Assembly: GCF_050624435.1 (NCBI RefSeq)
Contig: NC_134534.1
Span: 63,635,501-63,699,500, forward strand
Reading direction: 5' to 3'
Length of the DNA: 64,000 nt
From: Tenrec ecaudatus
Lineage: Eukaryota > Chordata > Mammalia > Afrosoricida > Tenrecidae
Made by a program: the position numbers and the translations under genes. Positions 21,322 to 32,199 of the stretch are shown one piece after another (position 1 is the stretch's first letter; every line of letters starts with the position of its first letter). The notes beneath the pieces are model-generated. The model was not told the origin of the DNA and searched no databases. It saw only the letters and a program-made list of their open reading frames with translations.

Positions 21322-22111
21322 TGTGTTAGACAGGGTTCTTTAGAGCAGCGGTTCTCAACCTGTGGGCCATGACCCTTTTGGGGATCAAACGAACCTTTCA
21401 CAGGGGTTTCCAGATTCATAAATGTAGCAAAATTACAGTATAAAGTAGCAACAAAAATAATTGTATGGTTAGGGGTCACCACAACATGAGGAACTGTATT
21501 AAAGGGTCGCAGCATTAGGAAGGTTAAACACCACTTCTCTAGAGAAAAAAAATCAGAACACTTTTGAATAGATAGATAAATAGATAGACAGCACAAGGAA
21601 TATAACAGCCAATTAGTCCACACAGCAGTGCAGAGAGCTCAGTTCAACTCATTTCTGTGGAATAATTAGTATACTGGAAGTCCTTCAACTCACGAGAGTG
21701 CAGGGTCCAAGGCTAAGGTAGCAGACAATGGAGTCTTCCAAAGGGCAATGTAGGTAGACCGGCCACAGGCAGCAAAGAGCAGGGTGAATCACCAACAGTC
21801 AGCAAGACAACAGGATCTGACAGTCCCAAGTTCAAGTGATGTATACCCCAGCAGCAAGGTGAAGCAGGTCTTAAAAGAACCGTCAGGCCCTAGTGACACG
21901 ATTCATGGATTGACAGTCCCACAGGCATTGTAGCTCACAAGTTGAGGCAGAGAACCGCACAGTAGTCAATCACCAGAGAGCAAGAAAAAGAGAGAATAGG
22001 GCTTGACAAACCATTTATCTCTTTGCCCTTCAATCAAGCTGCGACCTTATTAATCCCAGATGTTGCTACTAGATGATCAACTCTCAGGTTGGCATAATAC
22101 AACTACTATCA
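21322..22111 (-). mobile_element. 5' LTR of the ERVL-like provirus, carrying SPIN
   Basis: Minus-strand LTR: it starts (complement of 22100-22111) TGATAGTAGTTG, passes through a GAAGGGCAAAGAGATAAATGG block also present in the solo LTR at 8.58 kb, and ends with the complement of TGTGTTAGACAGGGTTCT. The LTR is about 590 bp without the 191-bp SPIN insert and its 8-bp repeat. The short ATAG/ATAGATAGA tract at 21570-21590 is inside it. Confidence 0.75.
21346..21536 (+). mobile_element. SPIN non-autonomous hAT transposon (horizontally transferred family)
   Basis: 191 bp starting CAGCGGTTCTCAACCTGTGG, with CCTTTCACAGGGG, then GTGGTTAGGGGTCACCACAAC-like and GAACTGTATTAAAGGGTCGC, ending near ACCACTT. 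This order and wording match SPIN_NA, a non-autonomous family known from tenrec, bushbaby, bats, murine rodents, opossum, lizard and frog. The expected 8-bp target duplication is present: CTTTAGAG (21338-21345) and CTCTAGAG (21537-21544), 7 of 8 identical. Compared with what I remember of the consensus, a short internal segment is missing. It has no coding capacity. Confidence 0.9.
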
Positions 22112-22179
22112 CTCCATCCGACTGCTCCCACCCCCGCCCCTCCTTCCCAGTGTTACCAGGGTTCCATCTCTGGATATTC

Positions 22180-22385
22180 AGCTCAACTCAACTCATTGCC
22201 ATTGAGCCCATTCTGGCTGGTAGTGACCTGATAGGACATGGTAGAACTGTTCCTATGTGATTCCGAGACCGTAAATCTTTGTTGGAGTAGAGAGCCTCAT
22301 TCTTCCCCTGGATAGTGGTTGACATTGCAAACTGCTGATGTGATGATTAACAGCTGAGTCAGTAACCACCACACTACCAAGGCTC
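22180..22385 (-). mobile_element. AfroSINE
   Basis: Minus-strand copy: AACTCATTGCCATTGAGCCC (tail complement) to ACACTACCAAGGCTCC (head complement). Confidence 0.75.
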
Positions 22386-22649
22386 CTTTGTTGCTGTTCT
22401 TGTTAGGTAACCTGGAGTAGGCTCTATGTACAAGAACTTAGAGACCACTAAAGTGTGCTCCTGTATTTGTATATTAATACCTATAAAATAAGGCTTTTTG
22501 TTTTGGATCTTCTCATGCAGAGGGCCAGCTCCAAGACACTTAACAACAAAAGCAACAATGTTCTTGTACGTATCTGAGGAAATAGGGTCCTGAGATCTTC
22601 AGCTCTCTGTTAAATATTAAAATGTCCATGTGAAAATTGAGCTGAGGCT

Positions 22650-22868
22650 GAAATCAATGTTGCTGTTTGTCCCGGAATAGATTCAGACTCCTAGCAATAC
22701 TGTAAGGCAGTGAAGAACTGGCCCCACACCCAGCCCCAGAGTTTGCCAGAATGTGAGATGTGGGAGGAAATGGCTAACTTTTTTTCTCCACTGGGAGAAC
22801 TGGCGGGTTCAATCTACCTGCCTTTGGCTTAGTAACCAATGGTCGAAGCACTGGGTGACCTTGAGGGC
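22650..22868 (-). mobile_element. AfroSINE, decayed
   Basis: Minus-strand copy: ATTCAGACTCCTAGCAATAC near the tail, GGCGGGTTCAATCTACCTGC (B-box complement) and AGTAACCAATGGTCGAAGCA near the head. Confidence 0.65.
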
Positions 22869-22959
22869 AGAGCAACATGCTCATAACAAACTAGAAGAAG
22901 GAGGAAAAAGGCACAGACTTGTGACTTAATAGTACGCTGGGAAAGTTTTTTTCTTCTTT

Positions 22960-23085
22960 TTAAAAACTTTTTTTATTGAGAATAGGGTGGTTTACAGAGT
23001 CGATCATCAGTTTTGCATTCAACAATGGTTACACGTTTTGTTTCATCTTGTTCAGTGCAATCCCCTGGTATCCAAAAGAGTAAGA
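22960..23085 (-). mobile_element. Possible L1 3' UTR fragment
   Basis: TTTTTTTATTGAGAATAG then TTTTGCATTCAACAATGG, similar to the T-rich starts at 34.1 and 43.3 kb. Weak. Confidence 0.35.
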
Positions 23086-23089
23086 GCTA

Positions 23090-23640
23090 ATAGAGGAAAG
23101 ATAGGTTATGCCATTGGATGAGAACTTATAAATGATCGACTGAAGAATTTTGCAATGCTCTGAGTAGTCCTTTGTGGAATAACTGTCACTTGGAGGGTGA
23201 AGGTGGGCCTGACCCTCACCATGATACTTGCAGTAGCCTCATATGCATGGGAGAGGTGCACATGAATTAGAAAAAGAATTGATGCATTCCAATTGTGGTG
23301 CTGGCAAAGCATAGGGAAAATAACATGAACTCCCAGAAAAACGAGCAAATCTATGTTGGAAGAAGTACAACCACCATTCTCCTTAGAAATAAGACGGGGA
23401 GACTTTGTCTCACGCATTTTGGTCATGTGAGAAAGAGAGACCAATGTTTTGAAAAGGGCACTGCTCTTGCAAGAGCAGAGGGCCAGTGGCAAAGAGGAAG
23501 ACCATCAAGGAGATGGATTGGCAGAGTGGTTGCAACAAGGGACTCAAACCTAATGATTGTGAGGGTGGCATAACGTCAGGCAGTTGTTTCCATCTGCTGT
23601 CCATGGGATGGCAGAATTAGAGCCAAGTTGACACTTCTTA
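23090..23640 (+). mobile_element. RTE LINE 3' end
   Basis: Plus-strand RTE C-terminal region. The 92-codon ORF at 23295-23573 contains LTHFGHV and QRGRPSRRWIGRV, the typical RTE C-terminal segments; the decayed tail ends near CTTCTTAGCAACAAG. Confidence 0.8.
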
Positions 23641-23644
23641 GCAA

Positions 23645-25620
23645 CAAGTAGTCACGGATCATGTTAAACCATCATTCGGATGTAACTGGAACAGGAAGAT
23701 TAATCTAAATTCCTCGTTAGCGTTCTTTTATTTTACTGGAGAAGTGTTTCACTATCGTAGGTGCTGTTGAGCAAGAATGGGGTACAATAATGATGTCCCA
23801 TTATGACCGTTTGCCTCATTAAGGAGGTCATCTGCATGATATTCTTCTGTGTGCATTCGTGAGGGCCCTAGGTTCTATACTGACCCCTGTCCAAGACTGT
23901 TTATTCCTAAAATTGCTAGTAGTATCTCTTTTTATTTTCATGCCTTCACTACCCATAGCCCAAATCATTGTTATAATGAAGAATCCAGTGTCATTCCCTA
24001 TGAACATTCAACTTTGTTTGTTGTATTTTTGTGTCATACTAAATAGAGATCCGTAGGTAGTACAACTAGTTTGAAATGCCCTATGAACCTAAAACTTGCT
24101 ACTGCAAACACACTCAGAGGAGCTGTGGTAGAATGCCTTGGCCTAGCATTCTAGTTCCGTAACAATTATAGCAGAGCAAACCCTACGAAGCCGCTCTACC
24201 TGGTTACACATGGGGTTGCCACACGTCAGAGTGGTTTGGTTTCTGGCATCAAGCAAGTTGTGGTTTTTGTTAAAAAGCCTTCAAATTGATCTGGTTCCTA
24301 GCTTGGCCTTATGTAACAGAGAATTCTAGACTATAATCTTTAAGGGCCAGATTTATTCTACAAAGTTTTCAGGTGGCATTTGAGTGTGTATTATGTGTCT
24401 GTTTTACCAGCAGGACTCCTCATTTCTGAGTAGCGTACCTTCTTATTTTTAGAATTGAATCAGAATTTACTACGGTACTAATAGGACACACTATCTATGT
24501 AATCTAAGCTTCCAGGATATATAGTTTCTGAGCACAATCATTTTCTACAAATTTTACATTTCCTACCACAATAATCAAAGTATAGATTTTATATATTTCT
24601 ACCATTTAATAAGGTGATTCCTCTTTGCTGTTTATTTTTAAACCCTAGCTAATTTTTTTCTTTAACCCTTAGGTAAAAAGTGTTCCTAAACTGAGAAATG
24701 TACACTTCTCTTTAGTTTCTTGGCATGTCCTCTTTCCAATAGGCATTTTTTTTCTGTAAAAAAAAAAATGTTTGTTTTGCCCTTGCCCTCTAGTCTTTTG
24801 GCAGTCCATATGAACTCAGTCACATTACTCAATGTTATATGCTGTTTCAACATTGAGCATACCCCACCCTGGAGAGGTCATGTTTCAAGAATGATGTGAT
24901 TTGTGTGTGTAAGGATTGGGGGAGGAGAGAGTGAGGAGAAGAGGGGACAGACTGTAGGCATATATTCATACATGAAATGGGGCTTCCTTTAGGGATGAAA
25001 CACACTATAAATACAGTATTGCTAGTAAAATTGAGGAACTGGATAAATTGGAAAATCAGGGACAAGAAAGACTTTTTGTTTTTAAATATGGAAACAGAAA
25101 GAAGCCTACAGAAAGTAAAGTGGGGTTCCTGGATAGTCAGTCTCCTGTGTGTTTTGGTTGGTGAAGTTCAATGGAATCCTTTCACAGCGAGTAAAAGTTG
25201 GCCACAGGGGCAGCTGACCTTGGACCCATAGCACAGAGCTCATGTTTTGTGGAGTTTATTGACTGCTTCCCGAACAGAAGAAATAAACATAGGACTGGGT
25301 TTTTAATTTTAGGATCTATTTGCACCCTATTAAATTAAAGAGCCCAGATGACGTCTGCCCAGAGGAACTCCTGGCTACAGCAGTGCTTTCTTTCCTAGCT
25401 CGACAAAAGATGATTCAGTTCTGAGCAGGCATCTGTGAAGTCCTTCTCCATCACTAGCAATCACGGGGGGAAACGCAAGCACAATGCTTTTGCCATTGTT
25501 TCTGTGCTAAAGTCATATGCGCCGTATCTCTGCTGGTCACTTGATCTCAGTTATGTCCAGGAAAGACATGTGAGTGTGCTAATTGATCAAAATCATCATG
25601 GGTTTCATTTTTCTTGGTAC
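23645..25620. other. No gene or clear repeat seen
   Basis: Unique-looking AT-rich DNA. The ORFs at 23849-24056 overlap in two frames and are not credible. A GGGGGAGGAGAGAGTGAGGA purine tract lies near 24918. Confidence 0.45.
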
Positions 25621-25624
25621 CATC

Positions 25625-25690
25625 CATTCAGTTCTGACCCTATGCACAATGTGGGTCAAAACTGACAGGATGGCATCTACCAACAGCACC
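25625..25690 (+). mobile_element. RTE/SINE tail fragment
   Basis: CCATTCAGTTCTGACCCTAT, then ACTGACAGGATGGCATCTAC, CAACAGC: the tail end only. Confidence 0.5.
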
Positions 25691-25694
25691 TTCC

Positions 25695-26430
25695 AAAAGT
25701 GTTGATGATGAATCCTTGTAAAATGAAATCCATGACATCGTTGATCTTTTCTCCATTTATCATAATGTTGTCTATTGGACCAGTCACGGAGACTTGGGTT
25801 TTCTTTCCATGGAGTCGCAGTCCATAAGAATGGTGGCAGTCTTTGATAGCCATCCGTGAGTCCTTCAAGCTGTCTTTACTTCCAGAAATCAAAGTTGGGT
25901 TATTCACGTATCACTGGTTGTTAATGAGGCTTCCCCCCGCCCAATCACACTATTATGTCCTTCTTTATATAGTCCAGGTTCTTGTGTCTTTTGCTTAGTA
26001 TGTACATTGGAAATTATGGTGAAAGGTAACAACCCCAACCCATACTTTTTCTCATTTGAAACCATTCCGGATATCCTTGCTTTCTCTGTTTACGCACAGC
26101 TTCTACCTGAGCAGACGTGTCCTGAAATTCCCATTTTCTCAGTTTAACTCATAATTTATTATCTCCACAGTTAAATTGCCTTTGCACACTCAGTAAAACA
26201 TAAGCAAAGATCTTTCTTCTATTCACTGCTTTCAGTTGAGATCCGTCTTCACCAGCTGTGACATTGAGGGTTGCATGCCTTCTTCTGAAGCCAGCCTGAA
26301 TTTTGACTGCTCCCAGAGTAGGAGCTGCTACAACTGTTTTTGAATATCTTCAGGAAAATGCCATTTGCACATGATATTAATGGTACCTGTTTCCAAACAT
26401 ATCTGTGTAAGTTAGTATGCTAAACATTGA
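25695..26430 (-). mobile_element. RTE LINE, reverse transcriptase part
   Basis: Minus strand. Near 25695-25970 matches the RT region of the 28.4-30.3 kb copy; 26080-26430 carries the complement of the segment around the Y-A-K-A-F motif and of the W-I/A-E preceding block (CACTGCTTTCAGTTGAGATCC). Frames are broken. Confidence 0.7.
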
Positions 26431-26524
26431 AATTTATTTTAAGGTGCAATTTTCTGTACATTGTCTTGTATATTCCAAAAAAATTAACGGACTATTAAAA
26501 CAAAGATATAACCTCATAAGACCA

Positions 26525-26915
26525 AAGAAGAAGCAATGCATTTGAATTATGGTGTTGGCAAAAAATTTTGAAAGTACCACGAACCTCCAAGAGAATAAGA
26601 ACAACAACCAAAATCTGTCTTGGTAGAAGCATGGCTAGTCTAAGCCTTAGAGGCAGCGATAGCAAGGCTGCATATCACGTACTTTGGACGTGTCAGGAGA
26701 GACCAGTTCCAGGCAAAGGACATCAAGCTTGGTAAAGAAAAGGCGCAGCCAAAAAGAAGAAGGTTATCGACAAGCTAGACTGACACATGGCTGCCCCAAT
26801 GGGCTCGAGTATAAGAATGGGAGGATGGCGCACGAGCAGACAATTTTTCTCTCTGGCACATATAGGATTGCTATGAGTCCGCACTGACTTGATGGCACTT
26901 ACAAACGACATGTGA
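26525..26915 (+). mobile_element. RTE LINE 3' end
   Basis: Plus strand: GCATTTGAATTATGGTGTTGG (F-E-L-W-C-W), ACGTACTTTGGACGTGTCAG (Y-F-G-R-V) and the tail GGATTGCTATGAGTCCGCAC, TTGATGGCACTTAC. Confidence 0.8.
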
Positions 26916-27449
26916 AGAACAGCAGGAAATAATCAGCTTGGGGTTTCTTCTGAGAGCGATTAATTTGTAATGACTTTATGTAGCTTTTAAGATTGAATAC
27001 CTTCAGGTGATTTGAACATGACTTTAAATATCTGGTTTAACTCTAACTGAAAATAAGTTTCAATCAAAAGACAGCAATGATAATTTCTGGAATGCTTAAT
27101 AAAAGGTTTCTATTAAAATAATGTTGAAACAATGGTTTTGATATTTCTCTAGTGTCTTCATTTAATTAAATGGTAGTATAAAATTAAGACGCATATTTTA
27201 GTAGACTGTATTTATAGCAATATTAGACATTGTAAAATTCAATGAAAAAACTTAATGATCCTTCAAAGTGATCATTCACATGGCCCCTTCATCCCCAAGA
27301 TTGGGAGATGAAGTAGGAGAGTCTTGAAAAGAAAAGATATTTACACAGCTTATGACTTGTGGGATCAACTCCTTCATATACACAAAGTCATAACTTTATA
27401 GCTTAGTATATTTAATATAAAGAAGATTTGTAGCACTGTGATTTGGAAT

Positions 27450-27620
27450 TAGGGTGTCAACAGAAAAGTTACGGTTTAAACCCATCCAAAGGCTCTGTGG
27501 GAGAAATACCTCACAATCTGCTCGCATGAAGATGACAGCCTAGAAACAATGGGGGCCAGTTTCACTCCATTTTCACGTGAAGTCACTTGGAGTTGCAGTT
27601 GATTTGGGAGCACGCAGTAA
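27450..27620 (+). mobile_element. AfroSINE, decayed
   Basis: Plus-strand body with GGTTTAAACCCATCCAAAGG and CTCACAATCTGCTCGCATGA; the tail is weak. Confidence 0.6.
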
Positions 27621-27889
27621 AGACAACACATATGCAGGGCACAAAATGTATAGAGATATACAAAACATTTATGTCTTAGGTATTATTTTATATAACATGT
27701 CTTTATGTATAAGGAATATATGAAGTAATAAATATATTTGTAAGTATGCATCTATTTTTTTATCTGCATGGGTCTGTAGTAAGAGCTCTGGAGTAGGGTT
27801 ATCAAGAATTCCATTTTACTTGGATTCACACCCAACACACATAGAAGCAACAGCCGAGGAGTCCCGTGGCATCGAGTGTTGGGCTAGCC

Positions 27890-28300
27890 TACCCAATAAC
27901 GTGTTACAGTGTTAGAACGCAAATATGTCCCTTTGAAGGTAAGGTGCACCCAAACCAACTCATGCTATTCTCAAGTGTCTCATATGCATGCAAAATCTGC
28001 ACAATGCATAAGGAGGACCTAAGAATTGAGTGAATCATAGTGCGGGAGGAAAATATTGATTGCCAAAAGAACATACAAATCTTCCTTGGAAGAAGCACAG
28101 CCAGAATGTTCCTTAGAAGCACCAATAGAGAATCTTCATCTCGTTTCCTTGAGAGATGTAATCAGCAGATGTTATCAATCCTTTCACCAATCTTTGTGAA
28201 AGGCTAGATATCATGGTTGGTAAAGTCAAGTCTCAGCAAAAAATACCCAGGAAAATTCTCAGTGGGATTAATTGACATAGTGGCTGCAAGAAGGCAACAG
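27890..28300 (+). mobile_element. RTE LINE 3' part
   Basis: Plus strand: AAGGTAAGGTGCACCCAAAC (the T-K-V-R/H segment), TCATATGCATGCAAAATCTG, AGAATGTTCCTTAGAAGC. It runs into a TATATG microsatellite instead of a normal tail. Confidence 0.65.
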
Positions 28301-28307
28301 TGGGTAA

Positions 28308-28385
28308 AAATATGTATGTATATTTGCATATGTATGTAAATATATATACAGGTATATATGTGTGTATATGCATATATATATGGCA
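28308..28385. repeat. TATATG/TGTATA microsatellite
   Basis: Imperfect alternating purine-pyrimidine repeat (ATGTATGTATATTTGCATATG...). Confidence 0.85.
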
Positions 28386-28399
28386 AAGGCACGATTTGA

Positions 28400-30310
28400 G
28401 TTCTGGATCCAAACTTACTGTTGTCGTTAGGTGCTTTGGAGTTGGTTCTGAGTCATAGTTACCCTAGGTTCAATAGAACACAAACACTGACTGGTCCTCT
28501 GCCATCCTCACAATTGTCCCTATGATTGACACCTTAGCTGCAGCCATGTGTCAATGCGTCTTGTTGATGGTCCTTTTTTTCTACTGGCCCTCCACTTTCT
28601 CAACCACACCATCCTTTTCAAAGACTGGTCCCTGCTACTAACTAGTCCAAAGTACATGAGACTAAGTCTCACCATCCTTACCTCTAAGGAGCACTCTAGC
28701 TCTACTTATTCCAAAATAGATTTGTTTGTTCTTTTGGCAGTCCGTGGTAATTTCAATATTCTTCAGTAGAACTATAATTCAAATGCATCCATTCTTATTT
28801 AGTCTTTCTTATTCAATGTCTACTTTTCAAATGCCTATGAAGCAAATGAACATATGATGGCCTGAGTCAGGTAGACCTTAGTCCTCAAAGCAACATCTGG
28901 CTTTGCCACACTTTACAGAGGCCTTGTGAAGTGGATTTAGCCAACTCGATGCATCCTTCGATCACCTCACTGCTGCTTCCATGCTCATCTGTGGTTCCAA
29001 GCAAGACTAAAACTGTACCAAATTCCATCGTTGTTTATTATAATGTTTCCAATTATGCAATTGTAAGGATTTTGGTTTTCTTTACACTGAGTTAAACTTC
29101 ATACTGGAGGCTTCAAACCTTGATCAACATCATCAAGTGCTTCAGGTCCTCCTAACTTTTGACTAGCAATATTTGTTGTATGCATATCACAGGTTGTTAA
29201 TAAGTCTTCCTCTAAACCTGATGTCTCATTCTTCCACATATTCAGTTTCTCTGATTATTTGCTCAGCAGGCAGATTTGATAAATAGGGTCAGAGGATACG
29301 AATATGTGAGATATTTGTGGCTATAAGTATCGTGAAAGAATGCAATGCACACATTTCTTGATTTTAAATTATGCAGTAGTCCTTGTTGTTTTCCCCCACC
29401 AATACAATTTCCTCTTCATCCCTGTACAGATTCTGCATGAGCAAAATGAATGAAGCTTTCTGGAATTGCAACTCTTCTCAAGGCTGTCCAGAGTCTGTTA
29501 TGATCCACACAAGGCACAGTCAACAAGACACAAGAAAACATCTGGACCATATTCTCTACGTTCAGCCAAGATCCGTTTAACTTGATCAATAATGTACCTC
29601 GTTCTATGTCCTCTTCTAACCTGATTTCCTAGTACAGGAATAGATATTATCCTATCACAGATAGCAATGCACTTCAAGATAGACCTTGAAAGGTCCCTTC
29701 TGTGGATAAAGGCAATGCTATCCATCTTGGACCTGTCATTCCTGGCGTATAACCGCCTGATTCAAACTGGCCAATGACAGCCCATTTTTGCTCACTAATT
29801 TCTAGGATATCAATCTTTATGCATTCATTTCCATTTGGACAACTTTCAATTTTCCTAAATTCATACTTAATATATTCCAAGTTCCAAGTATGAATAGATG
29901 TTTGCAGCTGTTTCTTCTCATTTTGAGTCATGTTCCATAAACATATGAAGGTTCTAAAGCCTTTACTCCCTTAAGCTTTATTCCATGTGTCATAGTCAAC
30001 TGTGCTTTGAGAACCAGCCCTTCCACAGTCAGGCTTTGAGTGCCTTGTGACCCGCAGATATCGTCTTCTGGCGATATCTCCAGCAGTGTTCTGCTTCTTT
30101 TCCTGGGGTTTTCAGCATCTGACATTGTTTCCATTCTGTCCATTGGGTTTTCTGTGGCTAATTCATCAGAAATAGGCAACCTATTCCTTTTCGTGGTTGG
30201 TTCTTCATCTGGAAACTCTTCTAAACCCTGTTCACTTTGGCTGACCCCGCTGGTATGTGACATAGCCTCCCATATTACAGCAACACACAAGCCATGACAG
30301 TAGAACATAC
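28400..30310 (-). mobile_element. RTE LINE, long but internally deleted
   Basis: Minus strand, in order from the right: 5' leader (29930-30310), endonuclease start (29620-29930), a jump into reverse transcriptase (29370-29600), more RT (28800-29280), C-terminal region and tail (28405-28790, beginning with the complement of AACAACAG/AGGTGC). The endonuclease piece retains EISEQKWA (the E-L-K-W segment of RTE endonuclease). The segment between endonuclease and RT is missing. Because both the leader and the tail are present, this is the most complete RTE in the window. Confidence 0.75.
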
Positions 30311-30470
30311 TGACAGATAAGTGGTAGCCACATTTACCAGCCTTAGGAAACAATGATATCTTGTATCTGAGTAGTCCCACCTGCGAAACAGAAATAATAT
30401 TAGTTACTCTATTTAACTCCCACAGAATCCTTGTAAAGATTAACTTAAAACTATGTATATTACAGTGCAT
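29928..30470 (-). CDS. RTE 5' leader ORF, 180 codons
   Basis: The longest ORF in the window. It lies on the minus strand just upstream of the RTE endonuclease. The first 60 residues are unremarkable, with isoleucine/leucine-rich parts. The middle is acidic and basic, with no cysteine (roughly residues 78-135: EEFPDEE, TTKRNRL, DELATE, PRKRSR). A homologous leader at 17.5-17.86 kb keeps the RNR...ELATE part but is broken. It ends at a stop just before the endonuclease, which continues in another frame from the start at 29931. It may be the N-terminal extension of the RTE protein or a separate ORF1-like product; it is more likely a degenerate remnant that stayed open by chance. No host function is suggested. 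Confidence 0.4.
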   Translation of the reverse strand: MHCNIHSFKLIFTRILWELNRVTNIISVSQVGLLRYKISLFPKAGKCGYHLSVSMFYCHGLCVAVIWEAMSHTSGVSQSEQGLEEFPDEEPTTKRNRLPISDELATENPMDRMETMSDAENPRKRSRTLLEISPEDDICGSQGTQSLTVEGLVLKAQLTMTHGIKLKGVKALEPSYVYGT

Positions 30471-30474
30471 TTAG

Positions 30475-30974
30475 AATCTAAAATCCTACATAGCTAAAAT
30501 ATTATCTTTACACTATCCATTAAATATTAAGTCATATGATAAGCACAAAGCAAAGTATCAGGCTATGGCAGCAATGAGCTAAAATGTAACTTTATTTTAA
30601 AGAGATTGAATGCCATCATATATGACACTATACCAACTCTTGAAATACTGTCAATAAAATGGATAGAACCACCCATTTTCCTAGAACTTTTGTTGGAGAC
30701 AGTTGGGCCAGATCTGTTCTGGGAGAGCAAAGAAATATGGTTAATGGCTTCTCCTTCATGTTTCTAGGGAATCTAGGATCAGTCAACTGTTAGTTCCACT
30801 AACAGGGCATGGGGTCAGCATGAACAGAAGCTGACTTGGAAGCGGGTAACAGCAACTCCATTTTGTTTCACTAAATCCATGACGTCTCATTTATATTGAC
30901 TGACTTTTGTTGTCGAGGATGGTGTGGAAAGAGAAACTATTAACTTTGGAAAGTGAGTATTTGAGTTTTCCTGC
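30475..30974. other. No gene or clear repeat seen
   Basis: Unique-looking DNA beyond the 5' end of the RTE element. Confidence 0.45.
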
Positions 30975-31190
30975 AGAGTGCGATGGAGCACTAGTGTTGC
31001 ATGTTCAAAATGCAAAAAAAACAAGGTCAGTGGTTTGAACCCAACAGCTGCTCTGCGGGAGAAAAAATGCAACAGTCTGCTTCCCTAGAAACCACAGCCT
31101 TGGGAAAGCTAAGGGGCAGTTCTAGGATGTCCTCCTGGTCACTATGTGTTGGATTATGCTCACTCGATAGCAGAGGGTTTCCATTGAGCA
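30975..31190 (+). mobile_element. AfroSINE
   Basis: Plus strand: GTCAGTGGTTTGAACCCAAC (B box), GCTCTGCGGGAGAAAAAATG, GGTCACTATGTGTTGG. A short A-run sits in the head. Confidence 0.7.
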
Positions 31191-31194
31191 TCAC

Positions 31195-31980
31195 ACAATG
31201 GGTCCTGGAAATGGATAAAAAGAATAAAGGTTATAATGCAACACAGTCGATGGATAAAGCCTCTGAGGAATTAGAAGATTATGACCTCCATGGCAGTGTC
31301 TACAGCCCAATCAAATAACAAGAATTCATAAACAATTTGACTCATATGTGCTGCTTTCATCTAAATAGCATCTCTCACCTTCGATTCATGTAGGGGCTGC
31401 TACGCATGCTTGCTTCCTTTCCAGGAAATTCCTGGGACACAATTTCATTCTGAATGTGTATCAGTGTGGAGCCAAGCGAGAGGAGTAGCTCCAGCTGGTG
31501 GCAAATGAGCTGAGCTGCCCAATAAGGCCAGAACTTGAGTGCAGTGCCACTTGCCACCGTGAAGAATGAAACATCGAATTCCCAGCAGGCCGAGCAGCCC
31601 AGAAACAAGGCCTTTCAGCTGGTGCACGTAGACTATAGATCTGTAGGCTAAGGCAACGTGTGCCGAAACCTTACATTGGTGCAAATGAATTCCTTCAATC
31701 AATCTGTTCATGTGTTTGTTTGTTTTGTACTCCAATGAGAGAATCTTCTTAAACTAATAAGTAGCGGTACAGGGATGAAAATCCTCAGGAGAATTGTAAA
31801 GATCTGCAGGCGCCTTGATGTGGTTGGCGCATCCACTCTGAGGCTAGACTTACAATTAGGCTCATCTGGGAGAAGAACACATTCCATTAAACACCTTGGC
31901 ACACATTTGAAAATGCTTAACTGTGGCCTCTTTTAAGGAGGGAAACGACATTCCGATTGATGATTTAGTAAAACCATTCT
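31195..31980. other. No gene or repeat recognised; slightly GC-richer
   Basis: Non-repetitive stretch. 31440-31660 is richer in GC than its surroundings, and overlapping ORFs in two minus frames (31375-31608, 31445-31735) give no recognisable domain. Confidence 0.4.
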
Positions 31981-31984
31981 CAGA

Positions 31985-32195
31985 GTCCCTGGGTCTCACA
32001 AACTTGTTAAATACTCCCAACTGCTAACCCAAAGGACAGAGGATCCAATTCACCTAGAGGTGCATCAGGAAAGATGCCTGGCAACCTGTTTCTGAAAAAG
32101 AAAAAGATGCCATTCGAAACCCTATGGGACATAATTCTACTCTAACACGCATTGGGTCCCCATGAGACAGAAGCGACTCAATGGCACCCGGTTAA
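31985..32195 (+). mobile_element. AfroSINE
   Basis: Plus strand: AGTCCCTGGGTCTCACAAAC head, ACTGCTAACCCAAAGGACAG, CGAAACCCTATGGGACATAA, tail GACTCAATGGCACCCGG. Confidence 0.75.
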
Positions 32196-32199
32196 ACTA

